The notes: generated by a model not told the origin, from the letters alone. Positions 1-9,003 are shown, counted from the first letter of the stretch. The stretch: DNA of 64,000 nt from Actinomycetospora cinnamomea (GCF_003096675.1 NZ_QEKW01000010.1:1-64000); one strand, 5' to 3'. Numbers and translations: made by a program.

Positions 1-1
1 G

Positions 2-563
2 CTGCTCAACCTGCCCGCACTCCGGCAGATCGGCTTCCCCGCCAACCGACGCCTGCTCGACGTCCAACGCATCAGCCACGACCCGATCCGCGGCGCGGAA
101 ACCTTCACCGAGCTCACCGCGCCCATCGTCACCGACTCCGGCACTCGCATCCCCGGACTACGTTTCGGTCACCCCCGCGTGCACGCGCTACTGCAAGCCC
201 TGCTCATCCACCGGCTCTTACCCCACGGCTTCACCAACCGTGAGCTGCGCACCCTGATCGCGCCCCTCCTCGGCACCACACCCCAGGACATCACCGCCGG
301 AAAGATGACCTACGACCTGCGTCGCCTGCGCGCCCACGGGCTGATCACCCGGGTACCTCACAGCCACCGCTACCAGGTCACCAACATCGGCCTGCAACAA
401 GCACTGCTCTTCACCCACGCCCACGACCACCTGCTACGCACCGGGCTCGCCGAGACCACCGACCCCCACCCACCCGCCCGCCCCGTCCCGACTCCGTGCC
501 GCCGCCCGCGCCTACCAAGCCGCCTTCGACGACCTCGCTCACCGCGCCCACCTCGCCGCCTGA
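2..563 (+). pseudogene. 3' part of an actinobacterial conserved protein, frameshifted near the end
   Basis: An open frame enters from the window edge and reads LLNLPALRQIGFPANRRLLD, then a stretch ending in a winged-helix-like segment with TYDLRRLRAHGLITRVP and YQVTNIGLQQA. I recognise the style of a long actinobacterial protein often found near transposons, but cannot name its function. Its frame runs on to 607 in arginine/proline-rich nonsense. From 489 a different frame gives RLRAAARAYQAAFDDLAHRA and stops at 563, and this looks like the authentic C-terminus. A single extra base in the C-rich stretch around 465-488 would explain the switch. It is therefore either a decayed gene or a sequencing indel. 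The 5' end is outside the window. Confidence 0.5.
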
Positions 564-822
564 CAACAGCCCCCCACACGACCAGAAACGACGCGAACCA
601 CACTTGACTCGATCATGACGCCGTCCCCGGCTAAGCGAGCTAAGAGGACGAGACCGTCCACCCTCGACGCTGCGCAGGGGCCGCCCCGTGTTGCTGATCA
701 ACGCAACACCATGGGTACGTACGAAGAGAATGACGGTACCGACACGACTAACGGACGGTTCGAATCGTCAAGTACAGGGATCGCGTAGAACGAAGGATAC
801 AATTCCTAAGGAATGACCTCGA

Positions 823-935
823 ATGCCTCGAGTACGCCAAGCCCGCCGTTGCACGTTACGGCGCAGCAACGGGTTTGCGGTGTCGATGTTCCGCGATTGT
901 TGGCGGAGCGTGTGCCGAGTACCCTCGGCCTCGAC
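823..935 (+). pseudogene. Decayed 5' copy of the HGG-motif gene family
   Basis: The DNA from 823 starts ATGCCTCGAGTACGCCAAGC and encodes MPRVRQARRC, closely matching the start of the intact gene at 8542 (MARVRQARRC). Similarity continues in another frame around 875-905 (RCSAIVGG versus RCYAIVGG), then fades where the HGG motif should be. Indels have destroyed the frame. It is one of several partial copies in this element; the others are at about 8347, 10951 and, as upstream sequence only, 5651. Confidence 0.55.
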
Positions 936-1017
936 CTCGCCGCTGGTCCGCGACGGGCTCCGGTGCGGCCGGCGGGACCGGTCCCCCAGAGCGGCTACAC
1001 CAGCCTCGTCGAACCGA

Positions 1018-1206
1018 TCTCTCCGCCGTAGACGGCCTGCCGCGACACGCCGTAGCGCTCGGCGACCTCATTGACCGGCGCCCCGTCGCGCACCTCGAGC
1101 CCCGCCCGGTAACGCTGCTCCACCCCACCAGTCGGACCGGCGCCCCGTCGCGCACCTCGAGCACCGCCCGGTAACGCTGCTCCACCCGCCCACCAGTCAG
1201 CGCCAT
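1018..1206 (-). pseudogene. N-terminal remnant of an IS481-like transposase
   Basis: On the minus strand a start at 1206 gives VEQRYRAVLEVRDGAPV. The same motif repeated with its continuation gives APVNEVAERYGVSRQAVY, the helix-turn-helix that opens IS481/IS3-type transposases. The two pieces are in different frames because a 62-bp tandem duplication, not a multiple of three, lies between them. Nothing of the DDE catalytic domain follows, so only the DNA-binding head remains. Family assignment rests on the HTH pattern alone. Confidence 0.55.
1073..1189. repeat. 62-bp tandem duplication
   Basis: About 53 bases starting at 1073 recur at 1135 with one mismatch (GAGCCCCG versus GAGCACCG), giving a period of 62 bp. 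The duplication falls inside the transposase remnant and breaks its reading frame, so it is either the inactivating event or later decay. Confidence 0.85.
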
Positions 1207-1463
1207 CGCCCACTCGATCTCCTCCCGCCGAGGCCGGCGGGCACAAGATCATCGAAGGGGCTGGGCGTCAAGCATGTCCTGAGCACGAACTGTCAACGAC
1301 CTTCTCGATCCGAAACTTCAGGTCGGGGACGGTAGGCGCGGGTCGGGGTGAGGGCGCCGGCTGGTGTTGGTCAGACGAGGTGATGCACAAGCCCAGCGAC
1401 AAGAGCGCCAGGCACTCGATGCCGCTCTGGGGGGGCCTTCTTTCTCGCCCGGTCGCTGTGGAG

Positions 1464-1506
1464 CCAGGGCGCTCGTAGGGGCGCACAGGCCCGACGAGCG
1501 CCCTGG
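1464..1506 (-). terminator. Hairpin downstream of the lectin gene
   Basis: CCAGGGCGCTCGT (1464-1476) and its exact complement ACGAGCGCCCTGG (1494-1506) form a 13-bp stem with a 17-base loop, beginning about 20 bases after the lectin stop codon on the minus strand. There is no T-run, as is common for actinobacterial terminators. Confidence 0.65.
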
Positions 1507-1527
1507 CGGTGAGGTGATCGAACGTTT

Positions 1528-2388
1528 TCACAGCTGCTCGGCGATGTCCCACCTCTGGCTAGCGTTCTGCTGGCGAGGCCTGGTCACCATCGGTCGCGAA
1601 GGCGGCTGATGGTGGTGACCGTCTAGGAACCGCGCCGAACTCAGCTGCTGGATTGAATGGGTGAAGCCGCCGAGGCGACGCACAACCCAACGCTGGGTGT
1701 CGTTGTGTTGTGGCGGTCGAGTGACGACCGCGAAGTCCCCGCTCTCGTGGGCGTCGAGCAACTTCCCGGAGTCAGCTTGCTGAATCGTGTAGACGCCGCC
1801 GACAACGTCAAGCAGCCATCGCTGGGTCTCGTTGTGCTGCGGCGGTCGAGTGACGACATCGAAGCCCCCACTCTCATAAGCATCCAGGAAGCGGCCAGTG
1901 CTCACCTGCTGCAAGGAGATGCCCTCACCGGTGCTGCTCAACTTCCACTGTTGGCTGTTGTTGTTTTGCGCCTCTCGGGTGACGACGGAAAAGGTCTGAC
2001 CCTCATGCGCGTCAAGCCGCCTGGTCGAGCTCAGCTGGTACAGGGTGTAAGTCGAAAACGACCCATAGGACGGTAGGGCCACCCACCTCTGGGTATCGTC
2101 GCCCTGCCCGCCGCGAGTGACGGCCGAGAAGCTTCCACCCTCGAAGGCGTCCAGGAAGCGATTCGAGCTGCGCTGCCGAACCGTGCACACGGCCCCGACC
2201 GGTGTAAAGTACCAACGCTGGCGCTGACTGCCGTGCTCGACTTCCTGAGCAGCCAGACCAACCGATCCTGTGCCCACTGAATTATCCCCGGTCATGTAGT
2301 ACCCCGTGCCCTGCCGGACCCAATACTCGCCCGCCTGGAGAGGCAAGCTCGCAGGGGCAACAAGATCGTCGAGAGTTGAACTTGACAT
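1528..2388 (-). CDS. Double beta-trefoil (ricin-type) lectin, cytoplasmic form
   Basis: This 286-residue protein consists almost entirely of six similar units of about 40-45 residues. Each carries a core like RFLDAYESGGFDVVTRPPQ and ends in the QxW signature (TQRW, SQRW, SQQW). Three units make one beta-trefoil, so two trefoils are predicted, as in RICIN-family carbohydrate-binding domains. Most units keep an aspartate (LDA.E) at the usual sugar-contact position. There is no signal peptide, membrane segment or catalytic domain, so it probably stays in the cell or acts as a stand-alone lectin. The start at 2388 was chosen because AGAGGAGAG lies 5-6 bases upstream; longer in-frame extensions are low-complexity. 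It is transcribed away from the response regulator at 2608. The sugar ligand is unknown. Confidence 0.8.
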   Translation of the reverse strand: MSSSTLDDLVAPASLPLQAGEYWVRQGTGYYMTGDNSVGTGSVGLAAQEVEHGSQRQRWYFTPVGAVCTVRQRSSNRFLDAFEGGSFSAVTRGGQGDDTQRWVALPSYGSFSTYTLYQLSSTRRLDAHEGQTFSVVTREAQNNNSQQWKLSSTGEGISLQQVSTGRFLDAYESGGFDVVTRPPQHNETQRWLLDVVGGVYTIQQADSGKLLDAHESGDFAVVTRPPQHNDTQRWVVRRLGGFTHSIQQLSSARFLDGHHHQPPSRPMVTRPRQQNASQRWDIAEQL

Positions 2389-2607
2389 AGCGACTCTCCT
2401 CTGGTTGAGGCGCCCGTGCTTGTGTGGCACCGGCGTGTCCGATAGCTCGGACGAAGTTGCCCCGCCTCCGGGCGGGGTAACGACGCCCTGCCGTAAGGGT
2501 GGGGGAGCGGTGGGGGGTGGCACGTCGGTGCGCGTACCTGGATTTGAGCGATGGTCTTCAGTGCGGGCCCTGATGACAGGAGCTAGGCGATCGGAGATGC
2601 TGCGACG

Positions 2608-3321
2608 ATGGCGGGAGCTGGGGCGGCGCGGCGCAACCTCGTGCCCCGGGAGGAGCCGCGCTTGCGGGTCGCGCTGATCGAGGACGCGGCTCTGTTCCGC
2701 GAAGGCGTTGCCAGCCTGCTCACCGGCGCCGGAGTCGATGTCGTCGCCCAAGCCGACAACGCCCGCGGGGTCACCAATCTGGTGCGGGACACGAATCCCG
2801 ACCTGGTCATAATGGACATCCGGCTACCCCCGAAATACCAGGACGAGGGCCTCATGGCCGGCCTCGCGCTGCGCCAGGCGCGGCCCAGCCAGGCGCTGCT
2901 GTTCCTGTCCCAGTACGTCGAGTCCGGATACGCCGTCGAGCTCCTCCAGGACGACCCCCGCGCACTCGGCTATTTGCTCAAGCAGCGGGTCACCAACCTC
3001 AACGCCCTGATGGACGCCGTGCGAAGGGTCGCCGCTGGCGGCACCGTGATCGACCCCGAGGTTGCCACCGTGTTGGTCGGGCGCCGCCGCCGGAACAACC
3101 CCCTTGACCGACTCACGGCACGAGAACACGAAGTGCTGCAGCTCATGGCCGAAGGCCGCTCCAATCAGGGCATTGTTGACCGGCTCTACCTCAGTCCGAA
3201 AACCGTAGAAACTCACGTCCGCTGCATCTTGCGAAAGCTCGACATCTCCGATGAACCCGATGACCACCGACGAATCCTCGCCGTGCTCACCTACCTCCGT
3301 AACCTCGACCACCAACCATGA
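2608..3321 (+). CDS. NarL/LuxR-family response regulator
   Basis: This 237-residue protein is a two-domain transcription regulator. The receiver domain (about 20-140) has the acidic pair E25-D26, the phosphoacceptor D70 in [11 protein letters not shown] and the conserved lysine K125 in GYLLKQR. The C-terminal LuxR helix-turn-helix (about 170-225) reads [20 protein letters not shown] followed by [17 protein letters not shown]. The first 18 residues before RLRVALIED are not conserved, so a GTG at 2641 is an alternative start. The histidine kinase gene at 3750 on the same strand is the likely partner, although an IS256 remnant separates them. Target promoters are unknown. Confidence 0.9.
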   Translation: MAGAGAARRNLVPREEPRLRVALIEDAALFREGVASLLTGAGVDVVAQADNARGVTNLVRDTNPDLVIMDIRLPPKYQDEGLMAGLALRQARPSQALLFLSQYVESGYAVELLQDDPRALGYLLKQRVTNLNALMDAVRRVAAGGTVIDPEVATVLVGRRRRNNPLDRLTAREHEVLQLMAEGRSNQGIVDRLYLSPKTVETHVRCILRKLDISDEPDDHRRILAVLTYLRNLDHQP

Positions 3322-3404
3322 TTTGCGGCGTACCACGGCGCAGTTCGTCCGCTGAACTATTGCCGCGAGAGTGTCCTACGAAGGATGTAGCGGGCGTGGA
3401 TGAG

Positions 3405-3695
3405 TCAGTTGTTGGTTGACGGGGCAACACGTCCGCGGAACGTGCTCTCGACGCGATTGGGGTCGTCTCCTGGCGGATCGACCAGCGGGCCCGACCCTTC
3501 CCGGTCGGGTTGGTAAGGCCACCCGGCATCTCCTCGTCGACGTTATCGGTGATCTTCGAGATGGTGGCCCGGCTGGCCTCCGTGCCTTAGACCTCGGCGA
3601 CGCGCGTCGCCACCTCGCCGGTGTTCATCCCCGGCCAACCGCGACAGCACGCTCGCTCTCACCGATGCCGTCCAGCCGGCGTTGACGCCTCTTGA
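3405..3695 (-). pseudogene. Internally deleted IS256-family transposase remnant
   Basis: Read on the minus strand from 3695, the fragment begins VKRRQRRLDGI, then after a frameshift GMNTGEVATRVAEV, a stop in place of Tyr, and GTEASRATISKITDNVDEEM. This is the characteristic N-terminal region of IS256 transposases. It then jumps directly to sequence resembling the family C-terminus (NPTGKGRARWS and, in another frame, VESTFRGRV ending at 3405). The whole DDE catalytic core is missing. At least two frameshifts, one stop and one large deletion are present, so it is dead. It lies between the response regulator and the kinase. Confidence 0.65.
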
Positions 3696-3749
3696 CCATC
3701 ACCGGCTCGGAGTATCAGTGGGCGGGCGCGAAGCTGAGTTCCAAAGCTG

Positions 3750-5582
3750 GTGACAGCGCCAGGTTGGCTCAGCCATGCTTCCACCGTGGCGGCTCGGGGT
3801 CTGCGAGAAAGCGTGTTCGCCGCGGTAGGTGTCGGCGGACTCGCCATCGTCGCGACGGTCGGGTACGTGCTGCTCTGGACGCGCCCGACGACCCTCACCA
3901 TAAGCTCGGCGTCAGCTCTGGCAGATGTCGTTGTCGGGCTGTTATGGCTGACGGCGAGCTTAGTGGTGTTGCTGGGGAGGCCCGGCAACCGGATTGGGTG
4001 GCTGCTGCTGGCTGCCGGCGTCCTGTGGTTCGCGCAAACAGCCCGATTGAGCACCATCGGCTCCTTGTTCACGATCGGTGTCGGCCTACTCGGCAGTCAC
4101 CTTGCAGTGGCTCTGCACATCGCACTCGCGCTACCAGATGGACACCTGCGAGACCGATCAGCACGCATGCTCGTGGCGGCTTCGTATGGAACGACGCTAC
4201 TGCTAGCACTCGGGAAGCTCATGACGAGAGCGGTGTGCGACGGCTATCTACCGGGGTGCCCAGGTTCACGGCTCCACGTGGAAGAGCTAGCCGCCTATAG
4301 CGATACGTTCGAGATGGTACGGCTGTGCGTGTTGGGCATTCTTACGGGGGTCGGCGTCGTCCTACTGGTTCGACGACTCAGGCGTAGTGATCCGGTGACT
4401 CGGCGCGCTATAACCCCTTTGCTTGTTGCTGGTGTCGCGACGGTGCCAGTCTTTGTCGCGGGGATTGTCGACGTTCCCCCACAGGCCCCTTTGACTGTCG
4501 TCGCGGGGTACGTGTTGGCGGGGCTGCCGCCAGTAGCGGTGGTGGCTGGGTTGGCGTGGGCACGGATGCGACGCACCGAAGTCGGGCCATTAGTGCTCGC
4601 TCTCGACCAGGGCTTGGGAGCGGATGGACTGCGGGTTGCGTTGACCCGCTGCCTGGGGGATCCGAGCTTGGTCGTGGCGTTTTCAGACGGCGCCGGTGGT
4701 TTCGTCGATGGTGATGGTCGGCCGTTCCACCCGAGTGGCGACGGGTCGCGGGTGTCGACGCCGGTGGCGCGCGACGGGCGGACGATTGCGCTGCTCGAGC
4801 ATCACCCCGCGCTACGCGATGATCCTCAGTTGCTCGACAGCGCGGTCGCGGCCAGTAGGCTGGCACTGGACAACGCCCGCTTGACCGCGCAGGTGCGCGC
4901 GCAGCTCAGCGAGCTGAAGGCGTCACGACGCCGGTTGGTCAATGCTGTGGACGCCGGACGGCGCCGGCTGGAGCGCGACCTCCACGACGGCGCCCAGCAA
5001 CAGCTGCTCGCCGTGGCCATCGACCTGGCCCGCGTCCGTGACGCCACGCACACCGGCAACGACGCCACCTTGCAGAAGCTGCTGATCGAGACCGAGGAAC
5101 ACCTCGACGAAGCCATGACTGAGCTGCGCCGTCTGGCCCGTGGCATCCACCCCGCCATTCTGACCGAACGCGGCCTACCCGCCGCCGTCGAGGCGCTGGC
5201 CGACCGGGCTGCTCTGCCAGTTGAGCTCCGCGGCACCTGCCCACGGCTACCCAACGCAACAGAGGCCACCGCCTACTTCGTGATCAGCGAGGCCGTGGCC
5301 AACGCCATCCGACACGCCCAGGCCCGCTACGTCAGTGTCGATCTTGACCGTCAGGACCGTCTGCTCGTCATCGAGGTACGTGATGACGGACGGGGCGGGG
5401 CCAGCTTCGGCGACAACTCAGACTCGCCAGTCAACGGCGGCCTACAGGGCCTGGCGGACCGCGTCGCAGCCGGGGACGGACACCTTGCGATCATCAGTCC
5501 ACCGGGTAACGGCACGGTTGTGCGCGCAGAACTCCCCCTGCCAGGTGCCACCGAGGCGACGAATTCTGACGAGGATGAGTGA
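3750..5582 (+). CDS. Membrane sensor histidine kinase (HisKA_3/NarL type)
   Basis: This 610-residue protein should autophosphorylate and pass phosphate to a NarL-type regulator, probably the one at 2608. About eight hydrophobic segments lie in residues 20-270, forming a multi-pass sensor module. A GAF-like linker (about 275-375) and a short coiled coil (375-400) follow. The dimerisation/phosphoacceptor motif GRRRLERDLHDGAQQQLL has its histidine at 412. The ATPase domain shows the N-box (EAVANAIRHAQ), the G1 box (VRDDGRGG) and the G2 box (GGLQGLADRV). The start is GTG 3750. DxxxD-type motifs with a missing NarX linker place it with actinobacterial orphan-like kinases. The signal it senses cannot be read from the sequence. 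Confidence 0.9.
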   Translation: MTAPGWLSHASTVAARGLRESVFAAVGVGGLAIVATVGYVLLWTRPTTLTISSASALADVVVGLLWLTASLVVLLGRPGNRIGWLLLAAGVLWFAQTARLSTIGSLFTIGVGLLGSHLAVALHIALALPDGHLRDRSARMLVAASYGTTLLLALGKLMTRAVCDGYLPGCPGSRLHVEELAAYSDTFEMVRLCVLGILTGVGVVLLVRRLRRSDPVTRRAITPLLVAGVATVPVFVAGIVDVPPQAPLTVVAGYVLAGLPPVAVVAGLAWARMRRTEVGPLVLALDQGLGADGLRVALTRCLGDPSLVVAFSDGAGGFVDGDGRPFHPSGDGSRVSTPVARDGRTIALLEHHPALRDDPQLLDSAVAASRLALDNARLTAQVRAQLSELKASRRRLVNAVDAGRRRLERDLHDGAQQQLLAVAIDLARVRDATHTGNDATLQKLLIETEEHLDEAMTELRRLARGIHPAILTERGLPAAVEALADRAALPVELRGTCPRLPNATEATAYFVISEAVANAIRHAQARYVSVDLDRQDRLLVIEVRDDGRGGASFGDNSDSPVNGGLQGLADRVAAGDGHLAIISPPGNGTVVRAELPLPGATEATNSDEDE

Positions 5583-5650
5583 ACCTGCAGATGCACCGTG
5601 TACGCGCCTCGGAGGGCGATCCATGCTTGGTCAGCCGGCGCCCGAGCCGG

Positions 5651-5684
5651 GCCGCGCCGTTGACCCATAGAACTGGCACTCGGA
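5651..5684 (+). repeat. Relic of the HGG-gene upstream region
   Basis: The 34 bases here, including GTTGACCCATAGAACTGG, match the sequence just upstream of the intact HGG-motif gene (8493-8527) with a few mismatches. No HGG-type coding sequence follows, so this is an orphan copy of that promoter region. Confidence 0.6.
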
Positions 5685-5830
5685 ATTGACCAAGGCGCCA
5701 CGATCGCGCGCCGTATGGCATGCGACGTCGTCAAGCCCGTGGGTATCATTGTCCCGTTCGGGATTGGCGTCACCAGCCACGCGACCAGGGGGCTTTCCCG
5801 GCCGGCACCCGTAGCGAAAGGCGCGAACCC

Positions 5831-6211
5831 GTGGCACGACGGACTGTGGTCACCCTCCTCGATGACCTCGACCAGAGCCCCGCCGATGAGACCGTCGAGT
5901 TCGGGCTCGACGGCGTGACTTACGAGATCGACCTGTCCGCGCAGCATGCGGCCACCCTGCGCGACGCCCTGCGTGACTACGTCGAGCACGCCCGCCGCAC
6001 CGGCGGGCGCCGCCGCACCAGCACCGGCGGCTCTTCGGGAGGCCGCTCGGCGACGGGTGGCGACCGCCGCAACGGCACCGGCGGGCGCGCGTCGGTGGAC
6101 CGGGAGCAGAACCAGGCGATCCGGGAGTGGGCCCGGAAGCAGGGCATGACCGTCAGCGAGCGGGGCCGCATCCCCCGCGAGGTCACCGACGCCTACCACC
6201 GCAGTCACTGA
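5831..6211 (+). CDS. lsr2: Lsr2-type nucleoid-associated protein
   Basis: This 126-residue protein is an H-NS-like silencer that bridges AT-rich DNA. The N-terminal dimerisation domain ([20 protein letters not shown] to about residue 55) and the C-terminal DNA-binding domain ([19 protein letters not shown]) are both complete; RGR is the AT-hook-like minor-groove contact. The linker is long and rich in Gly, Ser, Thr and Arg. The start is GTG 5831, giving the family-typical opening [11 protein letters not shown]; the frame is open further upstream but not conserved. Chromosomal Lsr2 is normally elsewhere in these genomes, so this copy inside the element may silence element genes or mimic the host protein. 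Confidence 0.92.
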   Translation: MARRTVVTLLDDLDQSPADETVEFGLDGVTYEIDLSAQHAATLRDALRDYVEHARRTGGRRRTSTGGSSGGRSATGGDRRNGTGGRASVDREQNQAIREWARKQGMTVSERGRIPREVTDAYHRSH

Positions 6212-6407
6212 CCCCGCTCGATGGCCGAGCGACCGACGACACGCTCGACGCGCGGACAGGCTCCTGATCAAGCTAGACGGTAGGCCAGTCTGAGAGAAAC
6301 GCGAGTGTCTCCCTCCTGCTTCACCGCGGCCGATGAGCCGTTCGAGCCCTGTAACGGCGAACGCCTCGGGAGTTCGCCTCTGGGTCTTCCTCACGCGCCG
6401 GCCGCGT

Positions 6408-7220
6408 CTACGTCACGCCGAACCGCAGGGCCGGGGCGTCCACGTCGTCGATGCCTTGCTGGCGGGCGTCATCGTGGCCGGCCTGGATACGCGCCTCGAT
6501 CGAGGCGCGGGAGAAGTCGGCGGCGTTGGACAGCTCGGGCGGAAGGCTGGAGGTGACCACGTTCAGGTGATCGATCTTGCGGTGGCCGCGCAGCCGCTGA
6601 AAGACCGCGTCCTGATGGATCGTGCTGTCGGCGGGGAGTTCGTCCTCGATCCGCGCGAGCAGGTCGACGACGTCGTTGATCTCGTCGAAGAAGCGGCTGT
6701 CGAGGGCGAGCCGGCTGGTGTACTGCAGCTGCGCCACCCGCTGCATCACCTCGGGGAAGGTGCGCGGGATCGGCGCGTTCATCGGGAACAGCTCGACGAC
6801 GATGAGCTCCCTCTCCACCGCGCGCGACCCCCCGCCCGCCTCCTCGAGAGCGTTGATCGCCGGGCCGAGCGGGGTGTTGGAGAACAACCCGCCATCCCAA
6901 TAGCGCGCATCAGCGATCGGGGTCATCGGGAAGCTCGGCGGCAGGCTGGCGCTGGCGGCCACGTGCTCGAAGGTCAGCCCGCCGGGCTGGCCGCTGTGGA
7001 AGTAGTCCATGAGACCGGTGGCCACGTTGATCGCGCCCACGATCACCCGCGGCGCGTCGGCGTCGAGGCGCTGCGGGTCGACGAGGTCGGCGAGGGTGCG
7101 CTGCAGCGGTGCGGTGTCGTAGACGCTGGTCAGCCGCCACGGGGTCGTGAACAGGCTCGCCTGCGGCCAGTACATCCCCGGGTTGCCCCACAGGGCCAGC
7201 GACTGGTCGAACGGGACGGG
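6408..7220 (-). pseudogene. Patatin-like phospholipase lacking its N-terminal catalytic part
   Basis: The reading frame from about 7220 down to 6408 matches the second half of patatin-like phospholipases. It contains SLALWGNPGMYWP, ASASLPPSFPMTPI and the catalytic-dyad segment YWDGGLFSNTPL with its DGG, followed by a domain resembling DUF3734 (VVELFPMNAPIPRTFPEVM and YTSRLAL). The glycine-rich oxyanion loop and the GxSxG nucleophile elbow, which should precede this, are absent. Upstream the frame only gives arginine-rich sequence, and a 29-bp piece of the gene is repeated at 7387. An N-terminally truncated, catalytically dead gene is the best reading. It converges on lsr2. Confidence 0.7.
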
Positions 7221-7386
7221 ACGCCGGCGTTGGCCCGACCACTGACGTTCCTGGGTCGCTGCCTGGCCGGTCGGGCCCCGCCCCGTGTTTCCTCGAACCC
7301 ACTCGACTCTCCGCGGGTGGGCTCGACGGGCCGACCCGGTCCGTCGTTGTTCCACCCGGCCCCGGTCGGACCGACGGACCGGGCGT

Positions 7387-7415
7387 GCAGTGTCGTAGAC
7401 GCTGGTCAGCCGCCA
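7387..7415. repeat. 29-bp duplicate of a patatin-gene segment
   Basis: TGTCGTAGACGCTGGTCAGC and flanking bases at 7387-7415 repeat 7111-7139 with one mismatch. The copy lies in the non-coding stretch upstream of the truncated patatin gene and probably marks the rearrangement that removed its N-terminus. Confidence 0.75.
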
Positions 7416-7624
7416 GGGCGCGGCGAAGGTTGAGAAGGTCGGACAAAACCGGCTCTTCGGGAAATGGAGTGCAGGTGACGGCGTGACAGTCCCGGGAGGT
7501 GGGGTCCGCGTTCCCTAAGTGAAGTGTCTGTTGGATTTCACTTGGGAGTTGCTTCTCACTAACCGGCTGCGAGACAGTTGGTCCACGGTAGGAACGACGT
7601 TCGTCAGGACGAGGAAGGTCGTCC

Positions 7625-8179
7625 ATGGGTCAGCCGGATGATGACGAGCGTGGTACTGACACCATGGGAGTTCCGCCGGTACCTCGGGACGTGCCTCTCG
7701 TGCAGCCTCCGTTGACATCTCCGCCTCGGAACTCGCAGTCCCATCGGACATCTGAGCAACCTTGTCAACATTGGGTGCCGTGGGGACTCGGCGCCGTCGC
7801 GTCATTCGTGGCCTTTGTCCTCGGCGTAGCGGTCGGCGACTCTGGGCCAGTTGATCAGGCGGCATCGGACCCACCGACCCTGTCGTATTCAGCCCCGCCT
7901 TACCTACCTGGCTCTCACGCCTCGACGCCCGATGGGGCACCGTCGGCTTATGAGGACGGCACCTACGAAGTCGGTCTCGCGTCTGGCGAGATCGCGCCGG
8001 GCCGCTACAAGACCAGCGGCTCAGGAAGTGTTTGCTATTGGGCTCGTCTGTCCAACACCGACGAGCCGTCCATCCTCGTCGATAAGCTATTCCGGGGAAC
8101 GGACCGTGTGAGAGTTCGCCGCAGCGACACAGGGATCCAGTTCCTGGGGGGCTGCAACTGGACACGTAGCGGTTCCTAA
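7625..8179 (+). CDS. Membrane-anchored extracellular protein of unknown function
   Basis: This 184-residue protein has a polar N-terminus of about 50 residues, one membrane segment (WGLGAVASFVAFVLGVAVG, about 53-71), a Pro/Ser/Thr-rich linker and a C-terminal domain of about 70 residues. The last domain reads GTYEVGLASGEIAPGRYKTS and contains Cys-Tyr-Trp-Ala and GGCNW, a pattern shared by many actinobacterial secreted proteins of unknown role. Two cysteines there could form a disulfide outside the cell. GAGGAAGG sits about 7 bases before ATG 7625. No function can be assigned from neighbours. Confidence 0.75.
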   Translation: MGQPDDDERGTDTMGVPPVPRDVPLVQPPLTSPPRNSQSHRTSEQPCQHWVPWGLGAVASFVAFVLGVAVGDSGPVDQAASDPPTLSYSAPPYLPGSHASTPDGAPSAYEDGTYEVGLASGEIAPGRYKTSGSGSVCYWARLSNTDEPSILVDKLFRGTDRVRVRRSDTGIQFLGGCNWTRSGS

Positions 8180-8346
8180 TCAGCACGCATGCTCCCCCTT
8201 CTGCCCGCGTCAACCTCTGGTGTCGGCCTGCCGTGTTCCGCATACAACGCGCTGAGCTGGAAATGTAAGTGACGACTGACGCCTCTATCACACGACTTAA
8301 GGGATGGCAACCCCCCTGTTTGTTCGGGCGGCCTGGCATTCGGTGC

Positions 8347-8400
8347 GGGCAGCAGCAGGCGCGCCGTGAAGTGGCCGCGGAGCTGCTCGGCGTGCCCGAT
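8347..8400 (+). pseudogene. Fragment of the HGG-motif gene (middle/3' part)
   Basis: About 50 bases beginning GGGCAGCAGCAGGCGCGCCG encode WQQARREVAAELLGVP, matching WQQARRELVAQLLGLP of the intact gene that starts less than 200 bases downstream. No start or end of the gene is present, so it is a relic. Confidence 0.6.
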
Positions 8401-8529
8401 TCGAGCCCACACCTCATCGGGAGCACCGATTCTACTGGAGGACCACGTCCGCCGCGTCGTGGACCGCCGCGGGCCCGACCCATCGAACTGTCCCGCGCCG
8501 GTTGACCCATGGAACCGGCACTTTGGATC

Positions 8530-8535
8530 TACACT
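8530..8535 (+). promoter_or_regulatory. Candidate -10 box for a leaderless HGG-gene mRNA
   Basis: TACACT at 8530-8535 is followed by six bases and ATG 8542. Transcription from it would start at or next to the start codon. A TTGACC lies at 8502-8507, but its 22-base spacing to the -10 is too long for a standard sigma-70 promoter. Confidence 0.45.
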
Positions 8536-8541
8536 GGGCAC

Positions 8542-8928
8542 ATGGCTCGAGTGCGCCAAGCCCGCCGCTGCAGCGCCCGGCGCACTGATGGCAGCCAGTG
8601 TCGATGTTATGCCATTGTTGGCGGAAAGGTGTGCCGGGTGCACGGCGGCGCCGCCCCTCAGGTACGGGTCGCTGCCGAGCGGCGAATCCTGCAGGCCCGG
8701 ACTAACGTGATTTGCGCCCGGGAGAACGCTCGCCATGAGCTGGACCTGATTCTGTGGCAGCAGGCGCGACGTGAATTGGTCGCGCAGCTACTCGGCCTGC
8801 CGGTCGACCAGGTGACCCGCCGCGATCTTCTCTGGTCCAACCTCCGGTTCGGGCGGCTGCCGCTGGCTCGCGAAGCCCCCGCACCGCGATGGCAGCGCGA
8901 AGCCCAGACCTCGCCGCCGGAGGCTTAG
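8542..8928 (+). CDS. Small HGG-motif protein (intact copy)
   Basis: This 128-residue protein opens MARVRQARRCSARRTDGSQC, followed by RCYAIVGGKVCRVHGGAAPQ. The paired cysteines and the HGG-x-PQV motif are typical of small proteins found in actinobacterial phages and integrative elements; the Cys/His pattern (C, C, C, C then HGG) could bind a metal. The middle is a likely helix (ARENARHELDLILWQQARRE). Function is unknown. The start at 8542 is preferred over an in-frame ATG at 8509 because conservation with the decayed copies begins there and a -10-like box ends six bases before it. It is the only intact member of a family with several broken copies in this element. Confidence 0.7.
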   Translation: MARVRQARRCSARRTDGSQCRCYAIVGGKVCRVHGGAAPQVRVAAERRILQARTNVICARENARHELDLILWQQARRELVAQLLGLPVDQVTRRDLLWSNLRFGRLPLAREAPAPRWQREAQTSPPEA

Positions 8929-9003
8929 CCGGCTGGCAGCGGCATGGTGCGGAACGATCCGCCACGAGCGCGCCGCGTGCACTTGGGAAGAAGGGGCGCG
9001 TCA

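Noticed and set aside
5351-6394. Minus-strand frame opposite lsr2
   Set aside because: Lsr2 on the plus strand is unmistakable; the minus frame is Arg/Pro-rich with no recognisable motif.
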